From contig JBBMNZ010000007.1 of NCBI GenBank assembly GCA_037954325.1, forward strand, positions 11,159,001-11,223,000: a DNA stretch of 64,000 bases. Reading direction: 5' to 3'. Below are positions 26,666-38,563 of the stretch, piece after piece. Below the pieces are notes generated by a model, which was not told where the DNA came from, made no database searches, and worked only from the letters and a program-made list of their open reading frames with translations. The DNA is from Fistularia commersonii (taxonomy: Eukaryota > Chordata > Actinopteri > Syngnathiformes > Fistulariidae). Numbering within the stretch: position 1 is the stretch's first letter; every line of letters starts with the position of its first letter. Both the position numbers and the translations under genes were made by a program.

Positions 26666-26894
26666 GTGAGGCTTCCCGCGAGACTCGCCGCCATTAGCGA
26701 CAATCCCTGTCATTTCCTGTGCAGGTACGGCGCCGCTAAAAGGTCATTCCCACTCATTGGACCCTTTGTAGAGGCTAATATTTGCGGGGAACAACATCCA
26801 TGCACGGGCTTGAACCTTCGTGTTTAACCACTTATATTACTACGTGCTGTTTAATCTGTTTTATTTATTCATGTATTTTTTTTTTGCATTACAG

Positions 26895-26996
26895 ACGGAG
26901 CCATCCAGTCCTGCAACGCCACAGCATACGTAATGAGCGCTGCTCTCAGCCCCGGGGCACTTATAGCTCTACTGGTCTGCATGCTCATCCTCATCG
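26895..26996 (+). CDS. cdh22: Cadherin-22-like exon: membrane-proximal stalk and most of the transmembrane helix
   Basis: The exon is 102 bases, phase 1 at both ends, with acceptor TTTGCATTACAG and donor GTAAGC. It encodes DGAIQSCNATAYVMSAALSP, then GALIALLVCMLILI. The CNATAY cysteine pairs with those at the end of EC5 in this family, and NAT is a potential N-glycosylation site close to the membrane. The hydrophobic helix begins at about SPGALIAL and is completed by the next exon (VLVLLILTL). Helix and basic stop-transfer residues are therefore encoded on two exons separated by a 10.1-kb intron. Confidence 0.95.
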
Positions 26997-27229
26997 GTAA
27001 GCGAGCGTTCATGAATGTATGTATGGGTGGACTTCGATGTATTATGGGGGGGTAAATGGGCGGGTGATAGATGGATGGATAGATGGACGCACACGATTCA
27101 TTAGGATCTCTTTTCCGGGGCCGGCTATTTTACAAGTCTGACAGCCATGGGGCCGGGAGCTCGGATGTCGCAAAGAAGAAAAATGGAAAAATTTTTAAGG
27201 GGAGAGTAAACAGATGCTGAAAAATATGG

Positions 27230-27475
27230 CTATTATATTATTATTATATGGTTATAGCTGATGAGAGATCCCTGGTTCAATCCTGACCAGGGAGTGTGGA
27301 GTTGGCATGTTCTTAGTGTCTACATGGGCTTTTCCTGGGTTCCCCGGTTTATTTGCACAGTCCAAAAACTTGCATGAGATGCAACGAGAAAATGAGTGAA
27401 CGTGAACGATTGTATATATGTGTATGACAGTGATTTTTTGTACGTCTCGGTATGACGAGTGAATAACGGGAGGGA
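27230..27475 (+). repeat. Family A repeat, head half
   Basis: It has the head section (CCTGGTTCAATCCTGACCAG, GTGTGGAGTTGGCATGTTCT, GTTCCCCGGTTTATTTGCAC, AGTCCAAAAACTTGCATGAG). The 3' part is missing or strongly changed. Confidence 0.75.
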
Positions 27476-28309
27476 CAAGCGTACACTACTAGGTGATGGT
27501 GGATCAGGCCAGAAATGCTGAGGGAGAGGAGATACTCCTGTAAGATGTTTAATTACAGAAACCCAGGTCAAACTGTAACCATAACAAAAACCTGCTAAAT
27601 CTCCAATACAAACAGAGAACAACTATGCAGCAAAAATAAATGCACTGGACAAAATCAAACTCCAGTCTCAAAAATAACTTGCTAATTCTTCCTAACTTGC
27701 TAATGAAAGCAGAGCACAAATAGTAGCAAGGACAAATGTACCAGGCAAAATCAAAACAAACTTTTCTCCTCAACATACGACTCGGCAAACCTACATATAG
27801 GAGGCAGTCAGGACTGTTACCATAGGAAAGGAGAACAGATCATCAACAAATACAAATAATGACAAAAAAGGCTATAACATATTAAATGGACATTTTAATA
27901 ACACTTAAACAGCAGGCTGCTACTGAGAACATTAAAATTTAATACACTTCAATAATGTATAAAGGGATTGAATGGTACGGCTCAATCAGGGCTGTCTCCA
28001 TCTTCCCCATGAAGCGTTACACATTGGACTGGTCCAATTAAGGCTGGAACACAACAAATGCACACTTTTTCCTTGATGCCAATCTTTTTTTTACCACCGA
28101 AACGACCCGTCAACGGCAAGGAACATTACAAAAAGCTAACCACCTCCACCACGTCTACCCAGTTCTGCAGTCGGCACGCGAAATTGTCCGCGCCAGCATG
28201 CGCGAGAGCGCCCGGACAGTGGCCGACCTGCAGCAACAAAGGCATGGAACATGGCCAGTCCGTCCACGACAGTCACAGAAAGAATAAATGATTGTATGTC
28301 TTTGAGAAA

Positions 28310-28625
28310 ACCATCACGCTACTATTGAACAATATACCACAATATACCATTATGGTACAATCTACTGACCTTTGCACTAAACTGTCGACAGAAAAAAAAG
28401 CTCTGCTGCTACTCTTTCATGCCATCGAATTTCAGTCTGTAACTGCGCACCTTATACTTTATACCTTATAGTAAGTATAATGTTTACTGTTTAATTTACC
28501 AGTGCACTTTACTGTTAATTTGCACTCTATTATCATTATTATTATTTTGTTAATTTCATGTCACCTTGGGACTGTGAGAAACTGTATGTCCAATACATGC
28601 AGCGAAATATACTTTGGTATGATGG
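28310..28625 (+). repeat. Repeat 3' end (family D, copy 1)
   Basis: ACCATTATGGTACAATCTAC, CTCTGCTGCTACTCTTTCAT, GTGCACTTTACTGTTAATTT and ATTTCATGTCACCTTGGGA recur in the same order at 48765-49080. The ending resembles the 3' end of Rex/CR1-like LINEs. Confidence 0.75.
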
Positions 28626-28727
28626 ACTGATTCTGGGAGTGAATAGTTGTATTTCTGTATTGAGCGAGAATAGTTTCATGCCTCTATGTGACATATGATC
28701 GGTTTAATGTATATTATGTCTCTATAT
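28610..28727 (+). repeat. Family A repeat, left part, interrupted by a hAT-like element
   Basis: The family A internal section (GTGAATAGTTGTATTTCTG, TGTGACATATGATCGGTTT, TTATGTCTCTATAT) stops at 28727 at the start of the transposon and resumes at 29512, in the same orientation. Confidence 0.75.
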
Positions 28728-29511
28728 CAGGGGTGTCAAACTCATTTTCATATAGGGCCACATCAGCATAATGGTTGCCCTCAAAGGGCCATATGTAATG
28801 GTAAAAATATAAATATCATTATATGCTGCCAAATTTAATGTGAATAAATGTAACTACTCCTTAATGTTAAATAACTCTGAATTTATTACTCATTCAAATC
28901 CAAAATGTTACATATGCATTTGCATAGATCTAAAAAAAAAATTACTGGTTGCTCTGTTACAAAGCCAGCTCTCACTGCTGCTGTGTTTTTGGACATGGCT
29001 TTCATGAATACATTCTGCTGCCATTTTACTTTGGCTTTTAATTCTTGGACAATTTGTTGTTTTTCTGGAAGGCTAACTTTGCCACACTTGGCTCTGTGTT
29101 TGGTGTCAAATTGCCAACATAGATTGTACTCTTTGACAACCGACACTGCCTCATAAGACAAAAGACATACCGTTTTTTTCTCCTTGAAGCAGAAACATGT
29201 AGTCGCTTGCATATCTTTCTTGAAACAGCCTTCCATCTGCATCAACTTTTCTCTTCCCGGACATTTAGGGATTATTTGTTTTTCTCAATTCCACTTGTTG
29301 AAAATCGCATTGATGTGGAATGCATTGATGGGATGCCGTCACTTCGCAGGTAACATGAGCATCATGAATTGTGGGAAATATAGTTCATGGTCAATGCATA
29401 TGTTTGACTTATTTATTTTAAGACAATCAGACCTTTTAATATTCTCGCGGGTCACATAAAATGACATGGCAGGCCATATTTCGCACGCGGTCCTTGAGTG
29501 TGGAACATATG
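28728..29511 (-). mobile_element. hAT-like DNA transposon, non-autonomous, with 8-bp target duplication
   Basis: The left end is CAGGGGTGTCAAACTC at 28728 and the right end closes at 29511; the ends are imperfect inverted repeats around GTNTC..ACTCA. The flanking 8-base sequence CTCTATAT is identical at 28720-28727 and 29512-29519, the hallmark of hAT insertion. The element is 784 bases, far too short for a full transposase (usually about 2 kb coding), and carries only an N-terminal remnant on the minus strand. Confidence 0.9.
28886..29245 (-). pseudogene. hAT-type transposase N-terminal fragment with decayed BED-like finger
   Basis: The 119-residue frame contains KKTVCLLSYEAVSVVKEYNL, then QFDTKHRAKCGKVSLPEKQQ and AVRAGFVTE. 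It resembles the start of GTF2IRD2/ZBED-type hAT proteins, where a C-x2-C...H-x4-H zinc finger is expected. Here the second cysteine is replaced (CLLS) and the first histidine is changed to a Gln region (WQFDTKH), so the finger cannot form as usual. The catalytic domain is missing. Confidence 0.85.
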
Positions 29512-29700
29512 CTCTATATAAAAAAGTGGATGAGCAAATGAATGGTTGCCTGTCTGTATATGACAGTGAGCAGCTGTATGTCTCTACATATGGCCATGTG
29601 AACGACTGGCTAGCAGGGTGAACCCCACCTCTTGCCAAATGACAGGCGGGATAGGGACGTGACTACAGGATAAGTGGTATAGATGACAAAGTTCTGAATG
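29512..29700 (+). repeat. Family A repeat, right part, after the hAT-like element
   Basis: GAATGGTTGCCTGTCTGTAT, CTACATATGGCCATGTGAAC, AAATGACAGGCGGGATAGGG and GGATAAGTGGTATAGATGAC continue the family A order from 28727. Confidence 0.8.
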
Positions 29701-31004
29701 GATGTCTGATGTTAGGCTGACCAATGATAATAGCTTTTCCTGCACACAACAGGGGGGGACTGTGGGGGGCTCATTATCTCCGAGAATAGGTAATGTCCTT
29801 TGAATCAAAAACACTCTGGGCACGTCGAAGGTTGTCAAACCATGCATCTGCTGCATTCTGAGGCAGAGGGTGTGTTTACACAACCTCTAGTGTGTGATCT
29901 GGCCTCCTCTGTTGTTCCCAATGCCAGCATATAACCTCTACATTAATAATTCACTATGATCACATCATCCAGTAGACCTCCCCACATTGCATGTGTTATT
30001 TATAACCCCCTCTCCGTTTTTTAAATTGAATGTAATATAAGTTGAACTAATATTCCACGTGTAGTTTTACCTTGCAGGTATGCAAGTGTAATCAAAGGTA
30101 TGCATAGATTTGACGTTAATTTGAACCGTTGATGCTAAATGGCTTCATTTGTTTAGAGATATTTAAATGTGAATTCATGTTTATTTATGCTCCTTTCAGC
30201 TATCCTTGATCACATATCCTCATCAAGGCTTATCTCCTCTATCTGTGTCGTCAGAATCCTCCTCACTCAGCAGAAACGTTGCACTTTCCTTGACGGATCA
30301 CATTCGTCTGCCAGTGCAATGCAACAGGGGAATATGATTATCTAAAATAAGTCAATATCAGAAGTCATTCGCTCCTCCTGCTGGTTGCAGATAGTCATGG
30401 TTGAGTCTTTTTTTTTTTAATGTTCCCTCTTTTAGCATCGGCCAATTTAGGGACTGAATCTCTGGACTGTTAGCATAATCAACCACAGGCATCCCTTTAT
30501 CTGGAGCCAAAACCAGCTCAGGACATCAGATTACATTTGCCACTGTGTTTCATTTTGCTAATGTAGCAGCGACGCACATCAAATTCGCGTAAATGCCAGC
30601 ATCTAGTTTTTTTTATTTTATGCATGCGGGACGCAGCAGAGACAAAGACATCTTGGTGCCTGAACAGATTTGTCTGCAGCCGAGCATCAATTTTATGAAA
30701 AATATCATATGAAAAAATGTGTTTTGAGCAATATAAAGTCATGTGGAAGTGAACACAGCAAGATACCAAGAAAAGGAAAAAAAAAATTTATTGCAAGGAA
30801 ATACAAAATGAACACAAACTCACGATGACCTTTGAAACTCACAGCACTACAAACGCTGCAGATGGAATTTCTTTATGTATCTGTTTTTGTTCGTTGTTTT
30901 TTTTTTTTGACTTGAAATAAGTTTTGATGCCACTGGGAAGGTAAATCGACTCAGGTGAAACACGACTCGACCTGCGGGAGGGAGGCGGAAAAGTACGTAA
31001 ATAG

Positions 31005-31225
31005 ATAAGTAGAGCGATCTTCCTTGGAGCTGAACATTCCTGGTTTGATTCCTGGCTTCACCTTGTGTGTCGAAGTGCTGTTGAGCAAGACACTGAACCC
31101 CTAACTTCTCCCCTGGCGCCGCTAGATGGCTGCCAACTGCTCATGGTTAACCCATGATTGGTCGAATGCAGAGAGGAGTTTCCCGCACGGGATTAATGAA
31201 GTACAATAAAATAAAAAAAATAACA
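31005..31225 (+). mobile_element. tRNA-type SINE with A-rich tail
   Basis: A degenerate B-box-like part (GGTTTGATTCCTGGC), then GTGTGTCGAAGTGCTGTTGA, GCAAGACACTGAACCCC and TTTCCCGCACGGGATTAATG matches the fish SINE body seen again at 57080-57300. It ends in an A-rich run. Confidence 0.75.
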
Positions 31226-31840
31226 AAAAAATGTACATATAATAACTATGTACATGGACAAACGTATAAATAAATACATAATAGATAAATACATACATAG
31301 ATACATATATAAATAAATAGATACGTACAAGAAAAAGGATAAGTGGATAAATACATAAATAAATGGATATGTAGATGAACACATAAACAAACAAACGAAT
31401 ATATAAATAAACACATGGGGAACAAATAAAATACATAGATAAATCGAATTCTTGAATATATTGATGCATGTATCAATAAATGTATGAATAAATAATAAAT
31501 GAATAAAGGAAATATATAAAGAAAGAAAGAAAATAATACAAAGATCAATACATGCATAAATAAAGAGATATGCAGAGGAATGAATAAACAAACAAATCAA
31601 TAAATACATAGACAAACAAAATAAATAAATGGATCAAGGAACAGGTAAATGAAATTAGGTGATTTATAGATCAATAAATGTGTTCATACATGAATACATA
31701 ATAAATAAAGGATTCTTTTTGAAGAAAGACAGAAAAAAAGACTAATATAATATAAATAAACAATTTACAAGATTGAATAAACAAACAAACAATGATAAAT
31801 AAATGCATAAATATATTCATTAATAAAGGAAAGCCTTAGT
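31226..31840. repeat. A-rich AAATA/CATA low-complexity tract
   Basis: About 600 bases of degenerate AATAAATACATA-type units follow the SINE tail directly. Long open frames on the minus strand here (Tyr, Ile, Leu and Phe-rich) are compositional. Confidence 0.85.
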
Positions 31841-34800
31841 CAGTGCTCGTCAGTGAGTCAGTCAGTCAGGAAAGTGCTAGCTCTTACTAACTGCATACAG
31901 AAACTGCTGTGAGGACAGATTTGTCATCCGGAAAGTGAAAGCGGTCCAAGTCGTGCATGAAGGCTGGCAGAGATACTTCCCTTCCTCTCCGGTCCCCATC
32001 TTTTCCCGGTCACGCTAAAATAAGTCAACACCATGCAGTGTCACGTATCAAATTAACAATTTTACAGATATGATTCGTGCAACTGTCCTCTCTCTTGTCA
32101 CCTCCTAGTTTATATTTGTCTTTTTTCCCTTCATTACTTCCTCCAACTTCTCGTTGGCTATCCCGTCTCTTAATTCAGGCGGGAGAGGCGTTTTCCATGC
32201 AAGCGCATGAAGGATGCCTGGGTTTATGAATGATGGGAAGCCTCTCAGAAGGCAGACGAAGATGGAATGAATGCAAGTTGAGCGCAGAGACAGCTGGAGG
32301 GAGGAAACTGGCAAAACAGCTGGCTCAGCACCTGAGTCTGAGCGGAGCCGCTGGCTTTAAATAAACACACTTTTTCATACCTCTGTAACCAGAAGCGCAT
32401 AAGTGCAGGCAAGTGGTCATCCTCTCAGAGACCGAAGGGGTTTTTGTATCGCCGCATTTGAAATTTTTATGATGTCGCACCCTCGCTTCATCGCCGTGCG
32501 ATGTCACCCGTTTTTGTTTAGTTTTTTTTTTATCTCCCATCCTCTCTCCTCTCCGCGCTTTCAATCAGGCAGATGGAGGACATAACACCGACGGGCCGCT
32601 TTGACTGTCACTAAAATCGCTTCTCATTTCTTCTCTGAGAACTGTTTTGAATGAGAATTTATTAAAAAAAAACCTTGTCTTTAGAAATACCTTGTTCACA
32701 AATCCATCCACTCATGGAGCGGTTGAAAAAATGGAGCATAATTCATTAATTGTGTTTTTAGAAGGGCTTGATGAACACATTATTCGCAAATCTGAGCCAC
32801 TTGAGCCGGCCCAAGTAAAAAAAAAAAAAAATGAAATTTGCCATCATCGCATCAAACGTTAGGGCTTCAGGGATATGTTTAATCTTTCATTCGGGTTGAA
32901 TCTTTACAGAAGGACTCCAGCTTGAAGAAATGAATTATTTCGGTATAATGTTGTTTTTGAATTTTAGCAATGGCAATTTGAAGGAAAAATTCACTTATGT
33001 TAATTCACCGTACGATGTTATCTGCTCATTTTTCACGATTCCTCTGAGTAAATGATCCATTGTGAATTCAGTTCCAATTAGTTACTAACCGGTTTCGCAT
33101 TCACAGCCCGGGCAGAGAAGACAAGAGGTGTCACGACAAATAAGGAAGGACAACTCAGGCGCTGCGGTTGGAGTCAGATGGCAAAACCGGTGCCTAGATC
33201 GAGCACGAGTCGCATTTTTTTCACATAAATACGTGGATCGGTTGAGAAAGAGGACGAGGGCGAAGCGAAAGAATCAATTCTCAACACGCGCAAATGCGGT
33301 GCGTAGCTATTCTCACGCACAAAGACACACACCTCTGCACACACAGCCTGTTCACCAGCCATCCAGGGATTTTCCCGTTGGAGGGGGAGTGAAGGGCTGG
33401 ACTACCTCCATTACATCAATCGTCCGGGTGATGAGAAAAATGAAAACAAATTTCTGCCTAATTACGTTACAAACAAACAGTCCCTCCATCCGTTCATTTA
33501 AAAAAGCCCGATGTGATAAATCCATTCCACCGCGCCGAAGCATCTGCACGCATCCATTCCAATTAGCTCCCATCTGCTTGCAATGAACTTCTGGGTGGGG
33601 GCTACCAGCAGTGGCCCAGGGGTAAATTAACCGTCTTGTCAGGAACACTTATCATAACATCTGTGCACGTGGGAGAACAGCTTTGTGCGTGTGAGGTGGA
33701 GATACGCAGGTGCATACGGCTGCGGTGAAGGCGAGAAGCGCTGCGGCTAAAATATTCCCTGAGGCTAATATCTAGCCTAAAACGGTTTTTCAATACATTG
33801 CCGAGCCCAAAACTAGCCGTGATATCCACCTGTTGTCAGTCGGGAGGAAAGCGCGGTTATCGGGGTTGTTGTTTTTTTTGCTTCTTTTTTTTCGCTGCAT
33901 ATTTGGCAGGGGCCTTCGGGAGAAGTCAGCTCGAGTCAAGTCATTATTTTGTTTTATTTTTTTGTTTATATGACGGCAAATCTCAACAGAGATGTCTTGT
34001 GGCTTTCTCTCGCAGAGCGGCTATGACACATCCCAGCTCAAAGTGGGCGGCCTTCTGCGTTGACCGATTCGGGCAGAAAGATAGAGGGACGGATATAGGA
34101 GGTCGATCTGCACAGAAACGAAGGATTGAAATCTGGAGAATAATAACCATGTTACCTTGAGATAATAATAACTCACTGCAGTTTTAGTGCCATACCTTGG
34201 TGTATAACAGTAAACGCATGTGGAGCTGCTAAAGACAATCAATTGGACTTTTTCATTTGGTAAACATACAGATCAGATGAGATTTAAAGCTATATTTTGG
34301 GTAATTTTTTGCTTTTTAATTGTGCTTGTTCGTGTTTTCATTTCCTGTTTACTTCAAAAGACTTCCTGTTCAGTCTTTGATGTCCCTGCCGGGGTGTTTG
34401 TTCGCCTTGTTTGTCACACAGTTCCCCGTAGTGTCACTTTAATCAGCCCCTCCTTTGCCGTATTGTTTCCATCCAGTCACCCTCCCCCACCCTCGTGTTC
34501 TCCTACCTGTTCCCATTTGTGTGATTAGCTCAGTTTGTCTCGCTGTTCAGTTCTGAGAGTCAAATCGGCGTCTGATCCTCTTCGCATCTTCCTGCCCCGG
34601 TGTTAAGTCTGGTTTCTGAAGCTCATCTGCTCCTGCCCTCTGGGTTCTCCTTCATCGCTTTTATAGTAAATCTTGAATAATTATCGAACCCCTGAGCGCT
34701 ACGGCTAAAACCTGCGTCGAGGTTCTCCTACTTCTATTCTCCTGAGCGGCCACATATTTACCGTTGCTCATGTTGATTCAGTACTGAATATTTCAATGGG

Positions 34801-35454
34801 AATTCAGCTACTTGGCTGAACACGACATGACATCACAAAATGACCCAAAGAGCACTATGTCTTTTTGGAGTTCATGTCTAAGCGCCATTCTTTTCCTTCA
34901 TCCCCGAAATATCCTGGGGTTGGTAACATCAAGTTTCCAACTTCCTATTAATCTCCTTGTTAGTGTGGATTTGGAGTAATTGTCTCCGCTCTTGTTTAGT
35001 ATGCACGGCATAGAGCGCGGCAATTTACCGCGAACCATAACTGTTTCCTCAACCCCCGTGGCAATTAATTCACCCCCGTTCACTGAGAGAGAATAAACAC
35101 AATGGTTACAGACGAGGCTCTCCCGACAGAGCCTGAAGAACAATGCAAAACTGAGGATGATTATAATATCAGTTAGATAGAAACACAAAGAAACTCAACA
35201 TCAGCAAGGGCTCTTTAAACTGACAGGGCCAACACAGGGACGGCAAGATGGTATTTACTCTGATTATGTGCTCGGGACGAATATTGCCATTGCACTTTGG
35301 CAAACAGGCGGAATAGATTTTGGGTTGGGACATTAACGTGAGGGTAAAACACAGTGTTCAAGAGCCACCGCCAAGGTTGCTTTTACAGAATGAGCTTCCA
35401 TCTGTCATTCTAATGAAGCATCCACAGTTGTGAATTGGTACACAGCACAATGAA

Positions 35455-35690
35455 TTTACTACTGCTGCTATTACTACTGCTACTGCAACTACTACTACTA
35501 CTACTATTACTACAACTACTAATAATAATAGTGGTATCATTTTCGTTATCATTATCATCATTATAATTAGTATCGGAAGTAGAAGTAGCAGTAGTATTTT
35601 TAGTATTTGTATTATCATACATCATCATCATAATTATCAACAACAAAAACAACAACCACAATAACAATAACAATAATAATGATACAGAAA
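35455..35690. repeat. Trinucleotide-rich tract (CTA/ACT/AAT/CAA types)
   Basis: Runs such as CTACTACTACTACTA, AATAATAATA, CATCATCAT and AACAACAAC alternate over about 235 bases. Open frames here are artefacts. Confidence 0.85.
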
Positions 35691-37121
35691 ATGGGGAAAT
35701 TGGGACATTTTCCAAAGATGTCTTTCCTCTTGCCATAGCCTGTTGCATTGCGTTACAGTCGGAGCATCAGACGCTCTGCATCTGTGCGGGACAGCTCTGG
35801 CCCCGCCGTAATTGATAGCCTTTTTATCTCCACAAGCTTGTAGACATTTGTTTTAGGTGCAGGCTATCTGTTGCAGAAGATGCATGGTGCCTACTGGTTA
35901 ATGATCTATCTCAATGTCCTTTCACTGGCATCCATTAGTTGCACATCGTCCCGGCTAAAAGGAAGGAAAAGCACATTCCTCTGTCAGTTACGCATTGTCA
36001 GTATCTGCCTTCCCGTAGGTAATACATCCTGGGGACAATCATGAGTCAACTTAAGACCATTATTTACCCTTGTTGTTGTTTGTAACACATTTTAAAATGG
36101 CATGTTATTGCCACGGAAAGGAAAGAGAAAAAAAGCTATTTTCCTGTTGGTAGAGTTTTTGCTTACAATTCAGGGTAAATACAAAATAGCAGTGTAGCAG
36201 TAGAGCAAACAGTAAAAAGATAGCCTGGAGCTCTCATTCCTTTTTGTCTTTTCTCCTTTCATGTATGTATGTATGTTTGTCTTTATTTATCTATCTAATT
36301 TTTTGCATACACTAATTGGCATGAGCATCTTGAGTATGTTTAATTGTAGATGTCCTATTGATAATTATTATTTTTGTTGTTGTTGTTATCACCTTGGTTG
36401 ATGTGATTGCTGTTTTATGAGTTCCTTTTTAATGGAAACATTTATTTATATTGGTCTCTTTGTGTGTCTGTGCCATTGTGTACTTGTCTGAGAAATGTTT
36501 GCCTTTTCTGATTCTAATAAGGATGCTAGGACTTCATCCATCTTGGCATTTTTCTCAAATTCATTTGACCTATAACAACATTAGTCTGGCCTATTTTTTT
36601 TTGCATTTTAGACTCTTAAACTTAGATTAGGACTGATGCATCTGCTGTCTCCATTAGAGCCTTTTGAAGCTTTGTGAATCATATTCTCCGGCATGGTGAT
36701 CAGTTTTGTGGAAAATCAATCCTCATGCATTTGAAATGCAAGACTTAACCATATTTATAGTTTCCCCTCTATCCCATTGCCCGGAGAGTTAAAATCAAAG
36801 TAACACTGGCAGGAGTTATAAATTCTTTTCATGGAATTGCAAGTTTGAGAATGCGTGGCGTGTATATATAGCACCGTATAAGTGCTGTACACATCCAGTA
36901 CACTTACTTCTCCCGGAGCCATTTTTCCCTTTCAGTGTTAAAATGACAAATTTCAACTCCCTTGCTTCCTGTTAAGATTAATACTTTATTTAAATAGCAT
37001 CCTGAACTTCCTCCTGCCTTCTGTGTTACTGTGCAAAAGACGCTGTACATGTAAACACAATTCCTTCCTATATTAATATTCAGCACTAATGTAACCTCTC
37101 CCATCTCCCCAACCCCATCAG

Positions 37122-37654
37122 TCCTTGTCCTGCTGATCCTGACCCTGAAGCGCCACAGGAAGGGCCAGAGGATGACGGAGGACGAGGAGGACATGAGGGA
37201 TAACGTCATCAAATACAACGACGAAGGCGGGGGAGAGCAGGACACTCAGGCTTACGACATGAGCACCCTGAGGAGCCTCTACGACTTCCCCGAGGCCAAG
37301 GGCTGCGACTCGGGCGCGGACATTCACTCCCTGCCGCAGTGGATACAGGCCAACCGGGTCGGCGGCGGAGCGAACGGGGCGGCGGCGATAGCTGCGGCAG
37401 ACTTTTCCCTCTTCAAAGGCTACATCCGGAAGAAGGTGGAGCAGGCCGACGCCGACCTGTCGGTGCCGCCGTATGACTCGTTTCAGACGTACGCATTTGA
37501 GGGCACAAGCTCGCCAGCTCTGTCGCTCAGCTCCATCCACACACTTTCCACCACCTCTGAACAGGATTTCTCATACCTCAGCGACTGGGGACCCCGTTTC
37601 AGGCAACTGGCCGGCTACTACGCTCCGGGAAACACTGACGAGGAGGGGTCCTAG
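37122..37654 (+). CDS. cdh22: Cadherin-22-like last coding exon: cytoplasmic tail and stop
   Basis: The acceptor is CCCCATCAG at 37113-37121; the frame joins exactly to the 26996 exon and ends at TAG (37652-37654). It encodes the helix end VLVLLILTL and the basic KRHRKGQR. Next comes the juxtamembrane segment EEDMRDNVIKYNDEGGGEQD, which in classical cadherins binds p120-catenin. The C-terminal part with VPPYDSFQTYAFEG, then SLSSIHTLSTTSEQDFSYLS and DWGPRFRQLAGYY, is the beta-catenin binding region. The tail motif DTQAYDMSTLRSLYDF is what points to cadherin-22, since other type II members have DTQAFDI/DTEAFDI and no LYDF. A short Gly/Ala-rich insert (GGGANGAAAIAAAD) lies between the two binding regions. 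There is no sign of disruption. Confidence 0.95.
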
Positions 37655-38160
37655 CAGAGCGTCTCCTCCGCAGAGACAGTCAGACTCTCTATTTGAACCT
37701 TTTTTCCCCTCTTCTCCTCCCTCTCCCCCCTACCGGCGCCATATTGGGATGACAATCCCAGCCGGCGCAGTGAACCGCTATTTGTTTTTAGCCGACAACG
37801 CGCCTATAGGGTGAAGGCTGCATTTGGGGGTCAAACGTCACGCAAGTCTCCGCTCGGGGAGAAAAGGGTCACAGTTCATGAGTGGCAAGAAGTAATCTCC
37901 GAAACTGCTCAGCCGGGTTGAGCTCTGCTGAGTCCATAAGATGATTGGGACCGTTTCCAAGCTTATTTCCATACTTGACCTCTTTTGCCTGTTATTAACG
38001 CATGTGTGTTTTTATGTTGATCCATTGGTTTGTTACAGGTTTTCCCATCGTTTGTACGTGCAGAGAGAGGCTTCTCTCCCCCCTTAGACACTCAATACTT
38101 TACTGTTATCAGAATCATCAGCAGCATTTTGGAAGTTGCTGAGGTAACCTGTCAAAACAG

Positions 38161-38225
38161 TATTTATTGAAGGTGGCGATATTTATGTATTTATTTGTTA
38201 TTCTGTTATTTATTTATTTATATAT
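38161..38225 (+). promoter_or_regulatory. AU-rich element cluster in the inferred 3'UTR
   Basis: Several ATTTA pentamers overlap within 65 bases (TATTTATTGA, ATATTTATGTATTTATTTG, TTATTTATTTATTTATA). AU-rich elements of this type can bind stability factors, but such runs also arise as TTTA microsatellites, so function is only a possibility. Confidence 0.45.
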
Positions 38226-38557
38226 GTTCTGTTTTTTTTTTGTTTGTTTTTGTTTTTTTTGCTGAAAACTCCACTGATGTGCTTTCAAAATGGAGGTGGA
38301 GGATTAAAGACCGCAACGGTAAGATGGTGACATCTGGGTTAAATGATGATGATGTTCTCGAAAAAGGTTTTTATTGTCCTCTTTTTGTTTTTTTTTTATA
38401 AAATAAGAAATGTTAAGATGGAAAAGCGGAACTGTGAATAGACAGAGGGGTGAGGACCAGAAGCTGAGGAACCAAGGCACCGCCAGCTCCGTGTGAATGG
38501 TTTCAGACCGACTTACCTTTCCTGTATTTTGGTGATTTATATATACATTCAGAAAAA

Positions 38558-38563
38558 ATTAAA
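38558..38563 (+). terminator. Possible proximal poly(A) signal, ATTAAA
   Basis: The hexamer ATTAAA is followed by a poly(A) and poly(T) run and, about 35 bases on, by GTGTGTTTATTGG, a GU-rich stretch. It may be an alternative cleavage site. It lies in low-complexity sequence, so chance occurrence is likely enough. Confidence 0.4.

Larger units (their letters stand above)
26997..37121 (+). other. Cadherin last intron (10.1 kb)
   Basis: It is bounded by GTAAGC and CCCATCAG. It holds the family A copies, the hAT-like element, family D repeat, the SINE and low-complexity tracts listed here. The stretches 27480-28310, 29700-31000, 31840-34200 and 35700-37100 show nothing I can name. The 34320-34720 part has a pyrimidine-rich, CCTGTTTCC-like character seen in some fish LTR or LINE ends, but I cannot assign it. 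Confidence 0.8.

Noticed and set aside
28058..28291. 77-codon frame in the last cadherin intron (HAKLSAPACARAPGQWPTC)
   Set aside because: GC-rich and tempting as an alternative exon, but it has no cadherin similarity and no matching splice context that would preserve phase 1 to phase 1.
31122..31615. Three overlapping minus-strand open frames rich in Tyr, Ile and Phe
   Set aside because: They come from the AAATA/CATA low-complexity tract, with no domain.
37118..37540. 140-codon minus-strand open frame
   Set aside because: It is the antisense shadow of the cadherin tail exon.
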